A stretch of 36,496 nucleotides of DNA from Diplocarpon mali. Taxonomy: Eukaryota > Ascomycota > Leotiomycetes > Helotiales > Drepanopezizaceae. The DNA lies in NCBI GenBank assembly GCA_024741835.1, contig JAENRP010000402.1, positions 1 to 36,496 on the forward strand. Reading direction: 5' to 3'. Positions within the stretch are counted from its first letter, which is position 1. Every line of letters begins with the position of its first letter. The notes beneath the pieces are model-generated. The model searched no databases. It worked only from the letters and a program-made list of their open reading frames with translations, and was not told where the DNA came from. Below, piece by piece: positions 1 through 10,277 of this stretch. Both the position numbers and the translations under genes were made by a program.

Positions 1-413
1 ATACTAGCTAAGTAGGAATAGCTAAGGTGGAGTAGCTATACTAGCTAAGTTGGATTAGAAATCATAGCTATACTAAATTTAGCTATGAACTCTATATCCT
101 AGCTATAAGTCATAGTTCTATATTTAGCTATGACTTATAGTACTAAGTTTAGCTAAAACTATATTACAAATCAAAGGATTACGTATTGCATTACGTATAC
201 CTATATTGATTTATAATCTAGTATAACTCCAATATACTAGAAGGTTCTAGAAGCTCAAGATATTTTGTATATATAGATTGCTTTGCTCCTATAGTTAGGA
301 ATCAAGCCTCCTAAGCCTCCTAAGCCTCCAAGTTCTTCAACTACTACTATTACTTACTACTCAATACTACCTTATACTCTCTTTACCATATCGGCCAGCC
401 CTCATATTTCACA
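1..413. repeat. LTR of an unassigned LTR-retrotransposon family, 5' end outside the window
   Basis: Nearly identical to 32897-33322, which is complete and flanked by a 5-bp target duplication. By comparison the first 22 bases of this copy lie outside the window. The LTR ends in TTTCACA at 413 and abuts Copia-1 coding sequence directly. It is rich in short TAGCTA-type repeats and contains TTACGTA motifs. It has three copies of a 9-bp unit TAAGCCTCC around 306-332 where the other copy has two, so the full length would be 435 against 426 bases. Whether this is a solo LTR or the end of an element running out of the window cannot be told. No coding sequence of its family is visible here. Confidence 0.8.
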
Positions 414-1491
414 GCTTATAATAAGTAAATCCTTCTAATTAATAATATAAGTAGCTATGCAATTGTTAAGGAGCGTACTTAAGGAGAGCAGGTAGCATTC
501 TAGCTTAAAGAGGTAGTAGATATTAAACGATTCTTCAAAAGCATTAAAGGCAGAGGGATCTATTACTATAAAGACTAGTAAGTTCTCCCTTTTACTTAAA
601 CTATCCTTTTTAAAGGCTAAAGCCTTTCCTTCAAATTTATCAATCGCTATTACCGCAATATCATTCTCTTTAAGCTATACTTAAAGACCCTTGAACTAGT
701 CTCCTGCGTTTAACGCCTTTTGTATTTATAAGACCTCCTCTTACAAAGGGAGAACCTTTATATTTTCCTTACGCCTGTTTATAGCATATAATATTTTCCG
801 ATAGTCCTAAGGCTTTTAATAGTAATTAGTAGAGCCTCTATAAGGGCACTTAGGCCTAATCTCCCTTCTAAAGCTTATAAAGCGATTTTAGGAACTGCTC
901 GCTAGAGCCTGCAAAAGGGTTTCAGTATCTAAGAGAGACTCTCGAGTAGTAAAAACTGCTAGCCCTTTATTATCAATCGCTCTATTGGATTCAATACCTA
1001 TTAGGGCGCGGCTTAGCTGCATTAGGTTATACTTATATAAGGTTCCTATTTGCTTATTAGTAATTATGTCCTCCTTTAAGCAGGTCGCCTAACTTGGATT
1101 AATCTTTACTATAACTAAGTCTAAAAAGTCAATTACTCCTAGTCTCCCTTTGATCTTAAGAAGACTATATTACTCTACTAAGCGGTACGCCTCCTACTAC
1201 TCCTGGATCTACTGCTAAGTGTTAATTCTCCTAGTCTTACCTTAGCGTAGTATATCGCAGTACTAAAGCCTTGTTTAAGACTGAATAGCCTTATTAGAAG
1301 GCGTAATATTATACTTTAAAATAGATACTAGGCCTTAGAGTAAGAGTTGCTAGTTTACCAAATTAGCATATAGGTTATTAGTAGTAGTTCTACTTATAGG
1401 AGTATCTCTATTAAGTATTAAGGAAGAGAGCTTCTCAGCTTGGATTTAAGCTTAAGCTATCGCAGAAGCTAGAAGCGTTCTATCGATAGTC
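414..1491 (-). pseudogene. Copia-1 segment: C-terminal gag and protease region
   Basis: Aligns along its whole length with 34334-35411 of Copia-2, differing mostly by C/T and G/A transitions. Read on the minus strand it carries the C-terminal half of a Copia gag and the start of the aspartic protease. It is cut on the left by the LTR at 1-413 and on the right by Gypsy-1, whose target duplication TAGTC occupies 1487-1491. The gene continues at 8563 and then at 27525. Many stops replace Gln and Trp codons, as expected from RIP. It is not functional. Confidence 0.85.
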
Positions 1492-1753
1492 TGTTACGAC
1501 TGGCTCTGGAGCGTACAGTGGGGCGAGAATCGAACGCTGACTGTATTACCTCAAGAGGTACGCTATGTAATAGAGAAGAAAAGATAAAAAAGAAGAGAGA
1601 GTCTTTAGTAGAGCTCCTTTAGAATAAGTACAAGTGCTTTACTAGCGCGCACGTGATCCAGCCACCTTACTGCCTTAGCGTGCACCTGACTTTAATATAT
1701 AATAGATACGTAATATAACTATACACAACTATGCATATAATACGGCTATAATA
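1492..1753 (-). repeat. Gypsy-1 3' LTR
   Basis: 262 bp, the same length as the partner at 8301-8562. It starts TGTTAC and ends TATAATA, where the partner keeps GTAACA, so the ancestral ends were the inverted pair TGTTAC/GTAACA. The tail is heavily RIP-mutated here: positions that read CACGTG, GCACG and CGGCC in the other LTR read TACGTA, GCATA and CGGCT. One CACGTGAT box survives at 1650-1657. Confidence 0.95.
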
Positions 1754-1770
1754 CTACCCTCCCCCTTTGA
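1754..1770 (-). other. Gypsy-1 polypurine tract
   Basis: Immediately inside the 3' LTR. The minus strand reads TCAAAGGGGGAGGGTAG, an uninterrupted purine-rich run ending at the LTR. This is the expected primer site for plus-strand DNA synthesis. The pol stop codon is at 1775-1777, just upstream. Confidence 0.85.
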
Positions 1771-3410
1771 AAAACTACGCCCGCGCAATTGTATCCATAG
1801 GCGTATTATCCTCTAGGTCCTTATAATCGTCAACTCTATCATTATATGACCTAAGCTAGCTTAATAGTGCCCTTAGTAGCCCCTTAGCTTAAGGGTTCTT
1901 TAAATGGAAATCTTAAATAGCATATAGCGCTATTATAGCATTAGAGCATAGGTACCATTCGAGGTCTTTATTAGCTCCTTTCTACTTAATCTGATATTCG
2001 AGCTTCTTAACTTAAATATAAGATCTAATTATTTCTTCTATCTCCTTCTCCTTTTATTTTAATAATACTTTAATTAGAGCAAGAGGTTCTTAAGCTTGGC
2101 CTAGCAGAGGGTTGGGAACGTATTTTCGCAGTAAGTAGGAGTGAAATACAAGGTAGATTGAATAGAGCGAATTAGGCAATTATAGCCTTTAGCTTTCTCT
2201 TAGCTTTTCTAGTACTTTTACTAAGCTATACCACTTATTAAAGAGCTTTCGGCTCGGCCGGTCCAGTTTCCAATTTTTAATACTAATTAGTATATTATCT
2301 CTTACTATTTAATCAATTGGCCGGCGGTAGAGATCTGCAAGCTGTTTTATTTTAGCTTATTATACTTAAAGAGATAATTAAGCGAATTGGACTACTTTTT
2401 AAGCTTTAATAGCTATGCGGAGTGCTGTTTTACAATTTACTCTCTTAGTTGCTGTCTATAAAGGCTCTAGGTTAATTAAATTTTAAGAGGAGAGAGCCTT
2501 ATAGCCGTTTAGCACTTGGAAAGGGGAAATTTGCCTTAGGGATTTATAAGGCAAGGTCAATTAGGTAATATCTATGAAAGGCAAGAGATAACTCTAATTA
2601 TCTTAATAGTATAAGTAGAATAGTCTAAGGCGTTATTTTAAGTATTAGTTTATAATCTTAGTTTAGCTATTAATATTAGGGTTATAAGCTATAGTTAGCT
2701 TGACCTTTGTATTTAGTATCCGATAGAGCTCTTTTTAAAAGGTAAAGACGAATTAGGCGCCTTTATCTAATAGAATTGAGTCAAGCATACTGAAATAGTA
2801 TATCTAATGAATTAAAAACAACTCTATAAGGCCTTTTGCATCGATCGAATTATAGTATAGAACCGAAACTGCCTTCTTTAATAACCTATCGATAATTATA
2901 AGGGTAAAATTATAACCGAGTTTATTAAGCAGAAGCTTTATAAAATCTATTGTTAAGTATTAGTAAGCTTATTCGGGAATTAGCAAAGGTTATAGGAAAC
3001 CGGGGGTCTTATTATAATAAGCTTTTATTTTTAAATAATAATAGTTCTAAATGTAAGTGCTAATATTACTACTAAGGCTTTTCTAATAGTATTTTCTTCC
3101 TATTAGAAGCCTTGTTTTCCCGATTCTAGCATATGCAATGCAAGGTTATTTATATATATAACGAATCAGGGCTATTTGCAGTTTAAGAGGTTAGGATAGT
3201 ATAATAAGTCTACCTTGGAAGAAGAGTTTGCCTTAGCTGAGTTTATAGTTAAGGCTATAGCTCTACGCCTTATCTCGGAACTTCTATAGCTTAAAGGAGG
3301 TCTTATTAGCTTAAATGACTTTATTAATAATATAGTAGTTTGCTATATTATACTTAACCTTAGACGTTAGGTCGGCAGGTACCTCTATTAGCGCGATTGG
3401 TATAATCGTT

Positions 3411-3433
3411 ACTCGTAGGCCGGGCCTAGGAGT
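3411..3433. repeat. 23-bp palindromic element in Gypsy-1 pol
   Basis: Left arm ACTCGTAGGCC, central G, right arm GGCCTAGGAGT. Lies between RNase H and integrase. On the minus strand its ACT codon (3433) is in the pol frame, giving the T-x-x-P-x-L-x-V octapeptide phase. Confidence 0.85.
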
Positions 3434-5297
3434 AGAATCGCCTTTAGTAGCGAGTACTTTTGTAAAGAGCTTATCGTTAGGTAAGAGCTACTGGTAGTGT
3501 AAAGCTCATTTCCTAGCCTTAAGAGGGGTTAGCTTCTAGTCTTAATGTAAGAGTATATCAGCTAGCGTATTTATTATGCCTATTTAGTATATAATAAAGA
3601 AGTTGAAATCAGCGAAGAACTCCGCCTAGCGAGCCTGCTAGGCTATTAAGTCCTTAATTATTATAAAGTACTTAAGGGCTTTATGATCTATATATATATA
3701 TACTATTTTCTAGGCCTTAAGTAGCTTTGCCTTATATTAGTAGAATGATTTAAAAATCGCTAAGAGCTCCTTATTGTAAATAGGGTAATTCAGCTTAGTA
3801 TTATTTATAGTCTTCGAAAAGTACCTAATTAAGTAGTAGTTATTATCTTCCTAAAGTTAAGAGAGTACGCTAGCAACTATGCCGTCGGAGGCGTTGGTCT
3901 TAAGCCTTATCTGCTTCTAAGGGTAATAGTAGTACAAAATCGGGGTCGTTTAAAGGCTTAAGCGCAGAGCTTCCTAAGCTTCTTTATAAGCATTATTAAA
4001 GTCAAAAGGAACGTTTCCTATAAGAGCTATTAAGGGTCGGCAGATATAACTATAGCTTTGAATAAACCTTTGATAGAAGTTATAAAACCTTAAAAAGCTT
4101 TATACGCTATGTATATTCTCGGCGTATTTCTACTCCTAAATGACTAAGACCTTATTAAGGTCTACCTTAATTCTATAAACTTTGATAATAAACCCTAGGA
4201 ACCTAGTCTTAATAACTTTAAACTCGCTTTTCTTAATATCTACTTATAGGCTATAGCATTAGAGAATTCCTAAGATCTTTTTAATATAAATCTCATAGTT
4301 AAGGGAGTTTTTAAAGTAGATTAGAATATTATTTAAATAAGTAGAGCAGAAATCGTCGAAGTACTTAAGGAGAATATTATTAATAAACCTTTCAAAGGTA
4401 GCAGGCCTATTTGTTAGTCCAAATGGCAAAACCTTGTATTTATAAGTCCTATAACGCATGCGAAAGGTAGTTAGGTCCTTAGTGTCAGCTAATATGCGGA
4501 TACAGTAGAAGGCTTATTATATTTCGATTTTTATAAAAACATAAGCTTTTAATATATGTACTATTATCTTATTAATAAATGGGATTAGGTAAGGGTCCTT
4601 TTTTATTAAGGCATTTAGTTTCCGATAATTAACGCATAGATATAAGGAGCTATTAGCTTTTCTAATAAAGAGGATTAGGGCTGCCTAAGGGGAACTTAAA
4701 GCTTTAATAAATCCTTTATATAAGTTCTTAAGAATATAGCTCTTGACCTTTAAAAGCTATTTATTAGTAAGGCGGTAGAGGGGTTCGATTATTAAGTTAT
4801 TCTTACTTATCAACTCAATCTTATAATCTACCCCTAGCTTAGGTTCTAGCAATTAATCAAAGGCCTAGCGATTGAAAACGTTCTTAAATTTAGTATACTA
4901 AGGCAGGAGCTTCTAATCTATTAGCTTATTATTACTTTTATACTTAGCTTATAGTGCCGAACTAAGGCTAAGGAAGCTAATTTCAGCTTGCCTAACCAAT
5001 TCTTAGCAATTAATCTCTCGGTCTAGATTATAAATAAAGCTTATAAATATAAACTCTTTAAGCGCCAGTTCTTAAGTTTATATAACTTATCTTACCTTAG
5101 TTATAAAGCAGTAGTAAAGGGCACCGATTACTAAGGCTAAGATTAAGCTAATCTAGTAAGCCGTCTTTAAAGGAGCGGTTCTCTTTATTAAAAAAGGGAG
5201 CAAGGGGTCTAGTACTCCTAGTAAGGCCTTTTTTATATAATTCAGATCTCTTTTTAAATCTCTAAAGAAACTGCTACTCTTAAGTTTATAAGAGGCC

Positions 5298-5320
5298 ACT
5301 CGCAGGCCAGGACTAGGAGT
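5298..5320. repeat. 23-bp palindromic element in Gypsy-1 pol, first of a pair
   Basis: Left arm ACTCGCAGGCC, right arm GACTAGGAGT after one central base. Sits between protease and reverse transcriptase and is in the pol frame on the minus strand (ACT at 5320). A second copy lies exactly 45 bp away, so the phase is kept. Confidence 0.85.
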
Positions 5321-5342
5321 AGAATTCAAGTTTGCAGTTTTT

Positions 5343-5365
5343 ACTTATAAGCTAGGACTAAAAGT
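5343..5365. repeat. 23-bp palindromic element in Gypsy-1 pol, second of a pair
   Basis: Left arm ACTTATAAGCT, right arm ACTAAAAGT; more degraded by RIP than its neighbour 45 bp away. Same codon phase in pol (ACT on the minus strand at 5365). Confidence 0.75.
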
Positions 5366-6078
5366 AGAATCCGAGGTATTGCTTACTAGCACTAAGAGCT
5401 AGGCTTAGGCTATTCTCAAGTCTTTATCTTTAGCGTCTATTATAGCTACTTAACAATCGACGTCTTATTAGGCTATTAGGGGTTTAGTTAGCCGCAAGAG
5501 ATCGATTAGTATATATTAATTAAAGTAGAGGATAATAGGTATATCCTTAGGCTAAGAGATATAGTTTTTTCCTTTTCTATAGGACTATTTAAGGTCATAG
5601 TACTCTAGGAACTTCCTACTAATTAAAACGTCGGTTGCTCTTAAGCTTATAATTAGGAAAGGGAAGTTGATTTATTGCCTATCGATTATAAGGGTAAGTA
5701 AAATAGCAAATCGAATAGTTTCTCCCTTAAGGCTATTATAGCTAATAGGGGTAATCAGTTTAAGCAGTTTAATAAACTTTACCCTAAGTCTTTAAAAGAG
5801 CTAGTATACTAAAGATATTTTAATAATATCGAAAATATTAGCTCTACTATTAATATAAGTAACTATTTTAATAAATAATCCATTTTAAGCTAGTTCTATA
5901 AGAACTAAGAACTAGCGGCCGCCTATTAATAGGTAGGAATCAAAATCTAAGTCTTTTTATAAATTATAACCTATACTATAGTAAGAGTCTTTGCTATAGC
6001 TTAGCAGTTTCCTAATAGTAGGTCGTTTTCCATCTTAACTTTAGCTATTATAAACTCGCCCTACTTCTTTAACTTAAA

Positions 6079-6120
6079 GCAATCTATTATATAGTGACTA
6101 AGGGCCCTATAGTTATAGCA
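6079..6120 (-). other. CCHC zinc knuckle of Gypsy-1 gag (one Cys lost)
   Basis: Fourteen codons with spacing C-x2-[C>Y]-x4-H-x4-C on the minus strand. The TGC/TGT codon of the second Cys is TAT. This anchors the gag reading frame. Confidence 0.85.
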
Positions 6121-7114
6121 AAGACCAAACGACGGTTTTAGGCTAGCAGACCCTTTTTAATAGGCCGCCGGCAAAGGGGAATAAGTGCAGGGAGCTAAGG
6201 AGGTAGCTATAGCTATAAGTCTCTATAACTCCCTTTTTAATATACTAAGGACGCAGTCCTTTAAAAGGGAGAACGCAATAGCAAAGGCGACTTATTAAGC
6301 GTTATAAGCCTCTTCTTACTTAATATTATAAGCCTCGCGGTCTATAATAGCTAAGAACTTATTTAAAGTAGTATAATTATTATTTATTTTATACTTCTCT
6401 ACTTAAAGGTTATTCTTTAAGGCTAAGGAGACCTTTTTACAAATATTATTAAATTAATAAGACTAATCGATCTTACTAACTATAGTAAGGGTAACAAACT
6501 TAAATTAAAACTTATTATATAATAATAAACCTATAGTTAGCCTACTATATTTAAGCTTAATAAATTAAATATAATTATAATTAAAGAACCTTTAATTTAA
6601 GACCCTAAGGATATTAGTAGCGTATATAAACTTACTAGTAAAGATAAGATCTATATATTATAAGATTAGGTTTTAAGCTTCGCCTATTATATATTTAAAG
6701 TAAGTAGTAATTTAATCCTCTTTTTAAATGAAATTGCCTAAGTACTTTTAAATAAATACCTTTATAGCTATCTTTTAAGTATTATAGGTGATTTTGCCCT
6801 AATAGTTGCTAAAATAGGTTTAAAGGTACTTAATTTAATAGAGGTCAATAGCTAGGATTAAAGGTCGGATGATTAAGAGGTAGTAGTCTAAGGGAGGCAG
6901 TAAGTCGGCGGTAAAGGACCGAGTGTTCTAAGGGCTAGTACTTAAGAAAGAAGGGGCAATAATATTATTTTAAAGAGCAGCGGCTATAATAGCGCTAATA
7001 AGGTTCGCGATTTCGGCCTATTAAGCAGTTAAGAAGAGAGGGGCCGATATAATAAAGGTAGACGTCGGTTCTTCCTTAACTTTAATTAATAGAAAGGGAG
7101 TATTTCGAGAATCT

Positions 7115-7137
7115 ACTTGCGGTTTAGGCTTAGGAGT
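7115..7137. repeat. 23-bp palindromic element in Gypsy-1 gag
   Basis: Left arm ACTTGCGGTTT, right arm GCTTAGGAGT. On the minus strand ACT at 7137 is in the same frame as the zinc knuckle at 6120, reading TPKPKPQV. Confidence 0.8.
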
Positions 7138-7340
7138 GAAATCGGTACTAAGGGAGGTTTCTTCTTAAGTAGGCTTAAGAGGAGGAATATCTTTAAGACT
7201 AGGGTTGGCAGTAAGGCCTATAGAACTGGTAGCAGTAAGGCCTAGTAGTAGAGGTGCGGTTAACCTTTTACTTCTCTTAAGTGGTATAAGATTAGAGGTT
7301 ATAAGTACTAACTCTTTTTATATTATCTAATTTAGTCTAA

Positions 7341-8300
7341 AGGGACCTAATGCTAAATAGTAACCTATTTAAAAGGAGGAAGATTAATATAAGCAAAGCT
7401 ATATACATTCTTAAAGTCTTCTAATAGAGTATATATTAAGGTATTATAAGTTTATAGATCTTAAGAAAGAAGGTTTTACTTTAAGATCACGTCTCTTCGC
7501 TAATTAGGAGTTATAATAAGGTTGCTTAAAGGTATAATGCAAATCTAGGGAAGTAGGGTCTAGGGATCTAAAGCTTATCACTTTACCAAAGTTGACCTAA
7601 TCTCTAATAGTATAGTATAACCTACTAAGGCTGACTAAGTCTCTACGTATATATATAAGTATAGGTCCCTTAGTTTCGCACCTAAGTATTCGAAGGAAGG
7701 AGTAAAGGGCTTTGAAGAGTATAAGGAGAGTCGTCGATAAGTATAGGTCGATAGGGAGTATAAAGAAGGTCGACGACTTATTTATAAGGAGGGGTCTTTA
7801 AGGAGTCGAGTTATATTCGAGGATTTCGCAAAAGAGGGGGAGTATCGAAGAGTATAAAGTAAGAGTTATCGATAAGTATATTATCGATAAGTATAAGGTC
7901 GATGAAAAAGAGTAGTATAGAGTATTTATAAGGGAGGGAGAAAGTTAAGAAAAGAGAAGTTATTATACTGCTCTAGGCAGCAGCCTACGCTAGCAAAGCG
8001 AGGGCATAGTGAATAATTTTTTTTTTTTTTTTAAATTGAAATTAAAGGTGAATTTCCGTTTGCAAAATAGAGTAGTAAGGGGTCGAAAAAACGAGCTAAT
8101 CTCGTATTTAAAGGTTATTGCTTAGCTTTCTTTAAAAACTAGATTAGTAAGATCTAGGCGCTATATACGAGTTGCTTAAGGCAGTTTATAATAGGAGTAT
8201 TAAGATCAAGAGATTGAGTTGCTTAAGGCAGTTCGAAGTGACGATTCTAAAAGGGGTAGATATTAAGCTTCTTAGCAGAGGGTGAGTTGATCTTTTCTTA
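7341..8300 (-). other. Gypsy-1 leader region between 5' LTR and gag
   Basis: No coding signal can be supported. It holds a run of 16 T (8017-8032) and three copies of CGATAAGTATA (7735-7745, 7870-7880, 7885-7895), with related TCGAT words between. The bases next to the LTR (8281-8300) should contain the primer-binding site, but I could not match them to a tRNA. Confidence 0.6.
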
Positions 8301-8562
8301 TATTACAACTGGCTCTGGAGCGTACAATAGGGCAAGAATCGAACGCTAACTGTATTACTTCAAAAGGTACGCTATATAATAGAGAAGAAAAGATAAAGAA
8401 GAAGAGAGAGTCTCTAGTAAAGCTCCTCCAGAATAAGTACAGGTGCTTTACTAGCGCGCACGTGATCTAGCCACCTCGCTGCCTTAGCGTGCACCTGACT
8501 TCGACACGTGATGGACACGTGATGTAACCGTGCACGACCGTGCACGTGATGCGGCCGTAACA
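8301..8562 (-). repeat. Gypsy-1 5' LTR with repeated CACGTGAT boxes
   Basis: 262 bp, partner of 1492-1753, followed by target duplication TAGTC at 8563-8567. The tail is little affected by RIP and keeps four CACGTGAT boxes (8459-8466, 8505-8512, 8516-8523, 8543-8550) plus GTGCACG words. CACGTG is the E-box bound by bHLH factors, and ATCACGTG also matches the yeast Cbf1/CDEI core. Use as promoter elements is inference. Confidence 0.93.
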
Positions 8563-8825
8563 TAGTCTTAGGGACCTATTCTAATAGTAGTTTGTAATAT
8601 TTGCATTAGGTCTTTTAAGTCTCCTTACGTATAAGGTGCTCCTTTATTAGGATTTTATATTCGTCCTTAATATCTTTATAAGAAGCCTATAGAAGGGGAG
8701 CTTTTAACGGATCTCCTAAGGGGAAGCGGGCGTAAATCTATTCGGCCAGAGTAGCTATATACTCTTTATACAACCTCACGTATACTATACAAAGGTTGGC
8801 CGTTTCCAATTCCTTAAGCTCCTAT
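8563..8825 (-). pseudogene. Copia-1 segment: middle of gag
   Basis: Homologous to 35407-35665 of Copia-2. Begins with the TAGTC duplication made by Gypsy-1 (8563-8567) and ends with CTAT (8822-8825), the duplication made by Gypsy-2. Read on the minus strand it encodes part of the gag coiled region seen in Copia-2 as ELKELETANLC. The gene resumes at 27525. Confidence 0.85.
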
Positions 8826-9071
8826 TATAAGACAGAGGGGAGATAACACAAGAATAGGCCTACGTGAAGACCAAAGACAAGAGGGAGGAAGCACCACAAG
8901 CGGGCTCTTTAAAGACAAGAACTAGGACAATTCACTAGTTAGAGGTAGAATAGGTGGTTAGTATTGCGCGCTATCTTTAAGTATAATAGTAGTCTTATAT
9001 ATATCCCTTTCTTAGTCCTTATCTAACTATATGACTTATATTATAAGATCCTTTACTTCTAGGTCTTTATA
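8826..9071 (-). repeat. Gypsy-2 outer copy 3' LTR
   Basis: 246 bp, matching 27279-27524. Begins TATAAGACAGAGGGG and ends GGTCTTTATA on the plus strand (ancestral TG...CA ends changed to TA). Inverted relative to the LTRs of the inner copy. Confidence 0.93.
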
Positions 9072-9272
9072 TATGCCTTAATTAACTTAAGTAGCGGCTC
9101 CTGCTACTATTAGCAAAGATATAAGACTCTTGCAAGTTAAAAATACTATTCCTATTTGTAAGAATAATAAGTATAAGTAGAGTTAGTACCTAAAGTTGTA
9201 AAGATAGGGAAGAGGAGAGAGGGTTTTTTTTAACTCGCAGGTCAGGCCCGCGAGTGGATTTTAAAGAAATAT
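9072..9272 (-). other. Gypsy-2 outer copy 3' untranslated region
   Basis: Non-coding. Read on the minus strand it resembles the region before the inner copy's 3' LTR (24500-24789), for example GCTAATAGTAGCAGG against ACTAATAGTAGTAAG, and it holds a palindromic element at the corresponding place. Ends with ATAT (9269-9272), the target duplication of the inner copy. Confidence 0.75.
9233..9255. repeat. 23-bp palindromic element, nearly perfect copy
   Basis: Left arm ACTCGCAGGTC, central A, right arm GGCCCGCGAGT; the arms differ at two positions, both transitions. It lies in the 3' untranslated part of the outer Gypsy-2 copy and corresponds to the unit at 24527-24549 in the inner copy. Confidence 0.9.
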
Positions 9273-9518
9273 TATAGAGACCTAAGATAGATAGGTCTCG
9301 TGATATATATCATATAATCGGCGTAGGACAGTAGGAGGATAAAAGGGCCATCTTCTATATATAAAGATAGCGCGTATCGCTATAAGTATTGAATATACCC
9401 TATACTTAGGACTTATTCTTAATATCTTATTTAAGAGAGCCCGCTTGTAGTGCTTCCTCCTTTTGTTTTTAAGTCTTCCCTTAGGCCTATTCTTATATTA
9501 TCTCCCTTCTATTTTATA
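9273..9518 (+). repeat. Gypsy-2 inner copy 5' LTR
   Basis: 246 bp, partner of 24790-25035. Starts TATAGAGACC and ends CTATTTTATA. Followed by TTAATAACCTACGC, which corresponds to TTAGTGACCTACGC next to the outer 5' LTR. That conserved stretch is the likely primer-binding site, but I could not name a tRNA. Confidence 0.93.
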
Positions 9519-10277
9519 TTAATAACCTACGCAGGGACCGATTTCTTGAGATTTCCGTCCTTATACAACCTTATTAATCTCTTAGTTTGCAGATAAGAGA
9601 CTGGCCTTTCGAAAAATACATCTTCGAAATACTTATAGCATTTTAATCAACTTTAAAAACCTTATCCTTAATCGCTTAATTACTTAAAACTGTCGATTTT
9701 CATTTAGCAACTATTAATAACCTTAGATTTTCCCTTTTTAGCTCTGCTTTAAAAAACCCCTATTTTCTTCTTTAAACTCTGAAATTTTCGGAATTTTCGG
9801 CTTCCTAGTATGAAAAGTTTAGCAAACCCTATAATAGCAATCTTAAATAGTAGTGATTTCGAGTACTTAAGTAATACTAAGCGTAAACTCCAATTAGAAG
9901 TGTCTCTTTAAAATCCTTAGAAATCTGAATTTGATAATTTAGCCGCCTTAGCTTAATAGAATTCTAAAAATTGCCTTAGAATCGTCTCTAAAGACCCCTT
10001 TATTCTAAAGACTAATAGGAATTAGCTTAAAGGCTAAGAAGAATCTTAAATATAAACCTTATCTTAGAAATTAGTTTTAAATTAAGTAAACCTTATCTTA
10101 TTGCAATTAGTTGCAATACTCCTATTAGCTATTTAGCACTTACTTAAAATCTCTTAGCAAACTTAAATTAAACTTTTAATAGAATCCGGAATTCTACTCC
10201 TAGGCCTAGCTTATAAGTAGGAGGATAAAAAGACATCTTTAAATAACTTAAGACTACTATTTACTTTTTTAATATTA
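9519..10277 (+). other. Gypsy-2 inner copy leader
   Basis: Between the 5' LTR and the gag start. It is homologous, in inverted orientation, to the outer leader (26459-27278), including CTTAGTTTGCAGATAAGAGA near 9577. It has weakly coding-like stretches around 9840-9960, but no frame I can defend. A palindromic element lies at 10196-10218. Confidence 0.7.
10196..10218. repeat. 23-bp palindromic element upstream of inner gag
   Basis: Left arm ACTCCTAGGCC, right arm GCTTATAAGT. Lies 60 bp before the gag ATG. A unit at 26539-26561 occupies the equivalent place in the outer copy, so it predates their divergence. Confidence 0.85.

Larger units (their letters stand above)
1775..5900 (-). pseudogene. 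Gypsy-1 pol: protease, reverse transcriptase, RNase H, integrase, chromodomain
   Basis: One frame (minus codons starting at positions congruent to 1 mod 3) can be followed from protease to the stop at 1775-1777. Protease: the catalytic D-S-G site reads N-S-R at 5843-5851, and RATDVLI with RKFLEYYDLK follows near 5600-5640. Reverse transcriptase: YKVLPFGLTN and the Y-x-D-D box, read here as YLNN (4328-4339), within a 66-codon open stretch 4259-4459. RNase H: ELLAIFKSF and the TDHKAL equivalent YIDHKALKYF near 3650-3790. Integrase: IIIDRLLKKA near 2870-2900 and LDKGA at about 2770. Chromodomain: KKLEYQIK and DLEWYL near 1950-2020. The Asp-to-Asn changes and numerous stops mean it cannot be active. 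The 5' boundary is approximate. Confidence 0.93.
5900..7340 (-). pseudogene. Gypsy-1 gag
   Basis: Nucleocapsid/capsid polyprotein relic on the minus strand, in the frame offset from pol. A CCHC zinc knuckle (C-x2-C-x4-H-x4-C) is at 6079-6120, where the second Cys has become Tyr (CYNYRALSHYIIDC), a single G>A change. Upstream, a capsid-like region around 6200-6850 has clustered charged and aromatic residues (for example LGNFI near 6730). A Pro/Lys-rich N-terminal part at 7080-7330 contains a palindromic element. I could not fix the start codon. Gag and pol are in different frames, so pol would have needed a frameshift or a similar device. Confidence 0.85.
1492..8562 (-). mobile_element. Gypsy-1: complete chromodomain Ty3/Gypsy (chromovirus) retrotransposon, RIP-inactivated
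   Basis: Two 262-bp LTRs (1492-1753 and 8301-8562) bound a 6.5-kb interior. The 5-bp target duplication TAGTC lies at 1487-1491 and 8563-8567, and removing the element rejoins Copia-1 gag in register with Copia-2. On the minus strand the order is 5' LTR (8301-8562), leader, gag with a zinc knuckle, protease, reverse transcriptase, RNase H, integrase, chromodomain, polypurine tract, 3' LTR. Pol is in one frame from protease to chromodomain, so inactivation is by point mutation rather than rearrangement. Total length 7,071 bp, a normal size for a fungal chromovirus. Confidence 0.95.
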
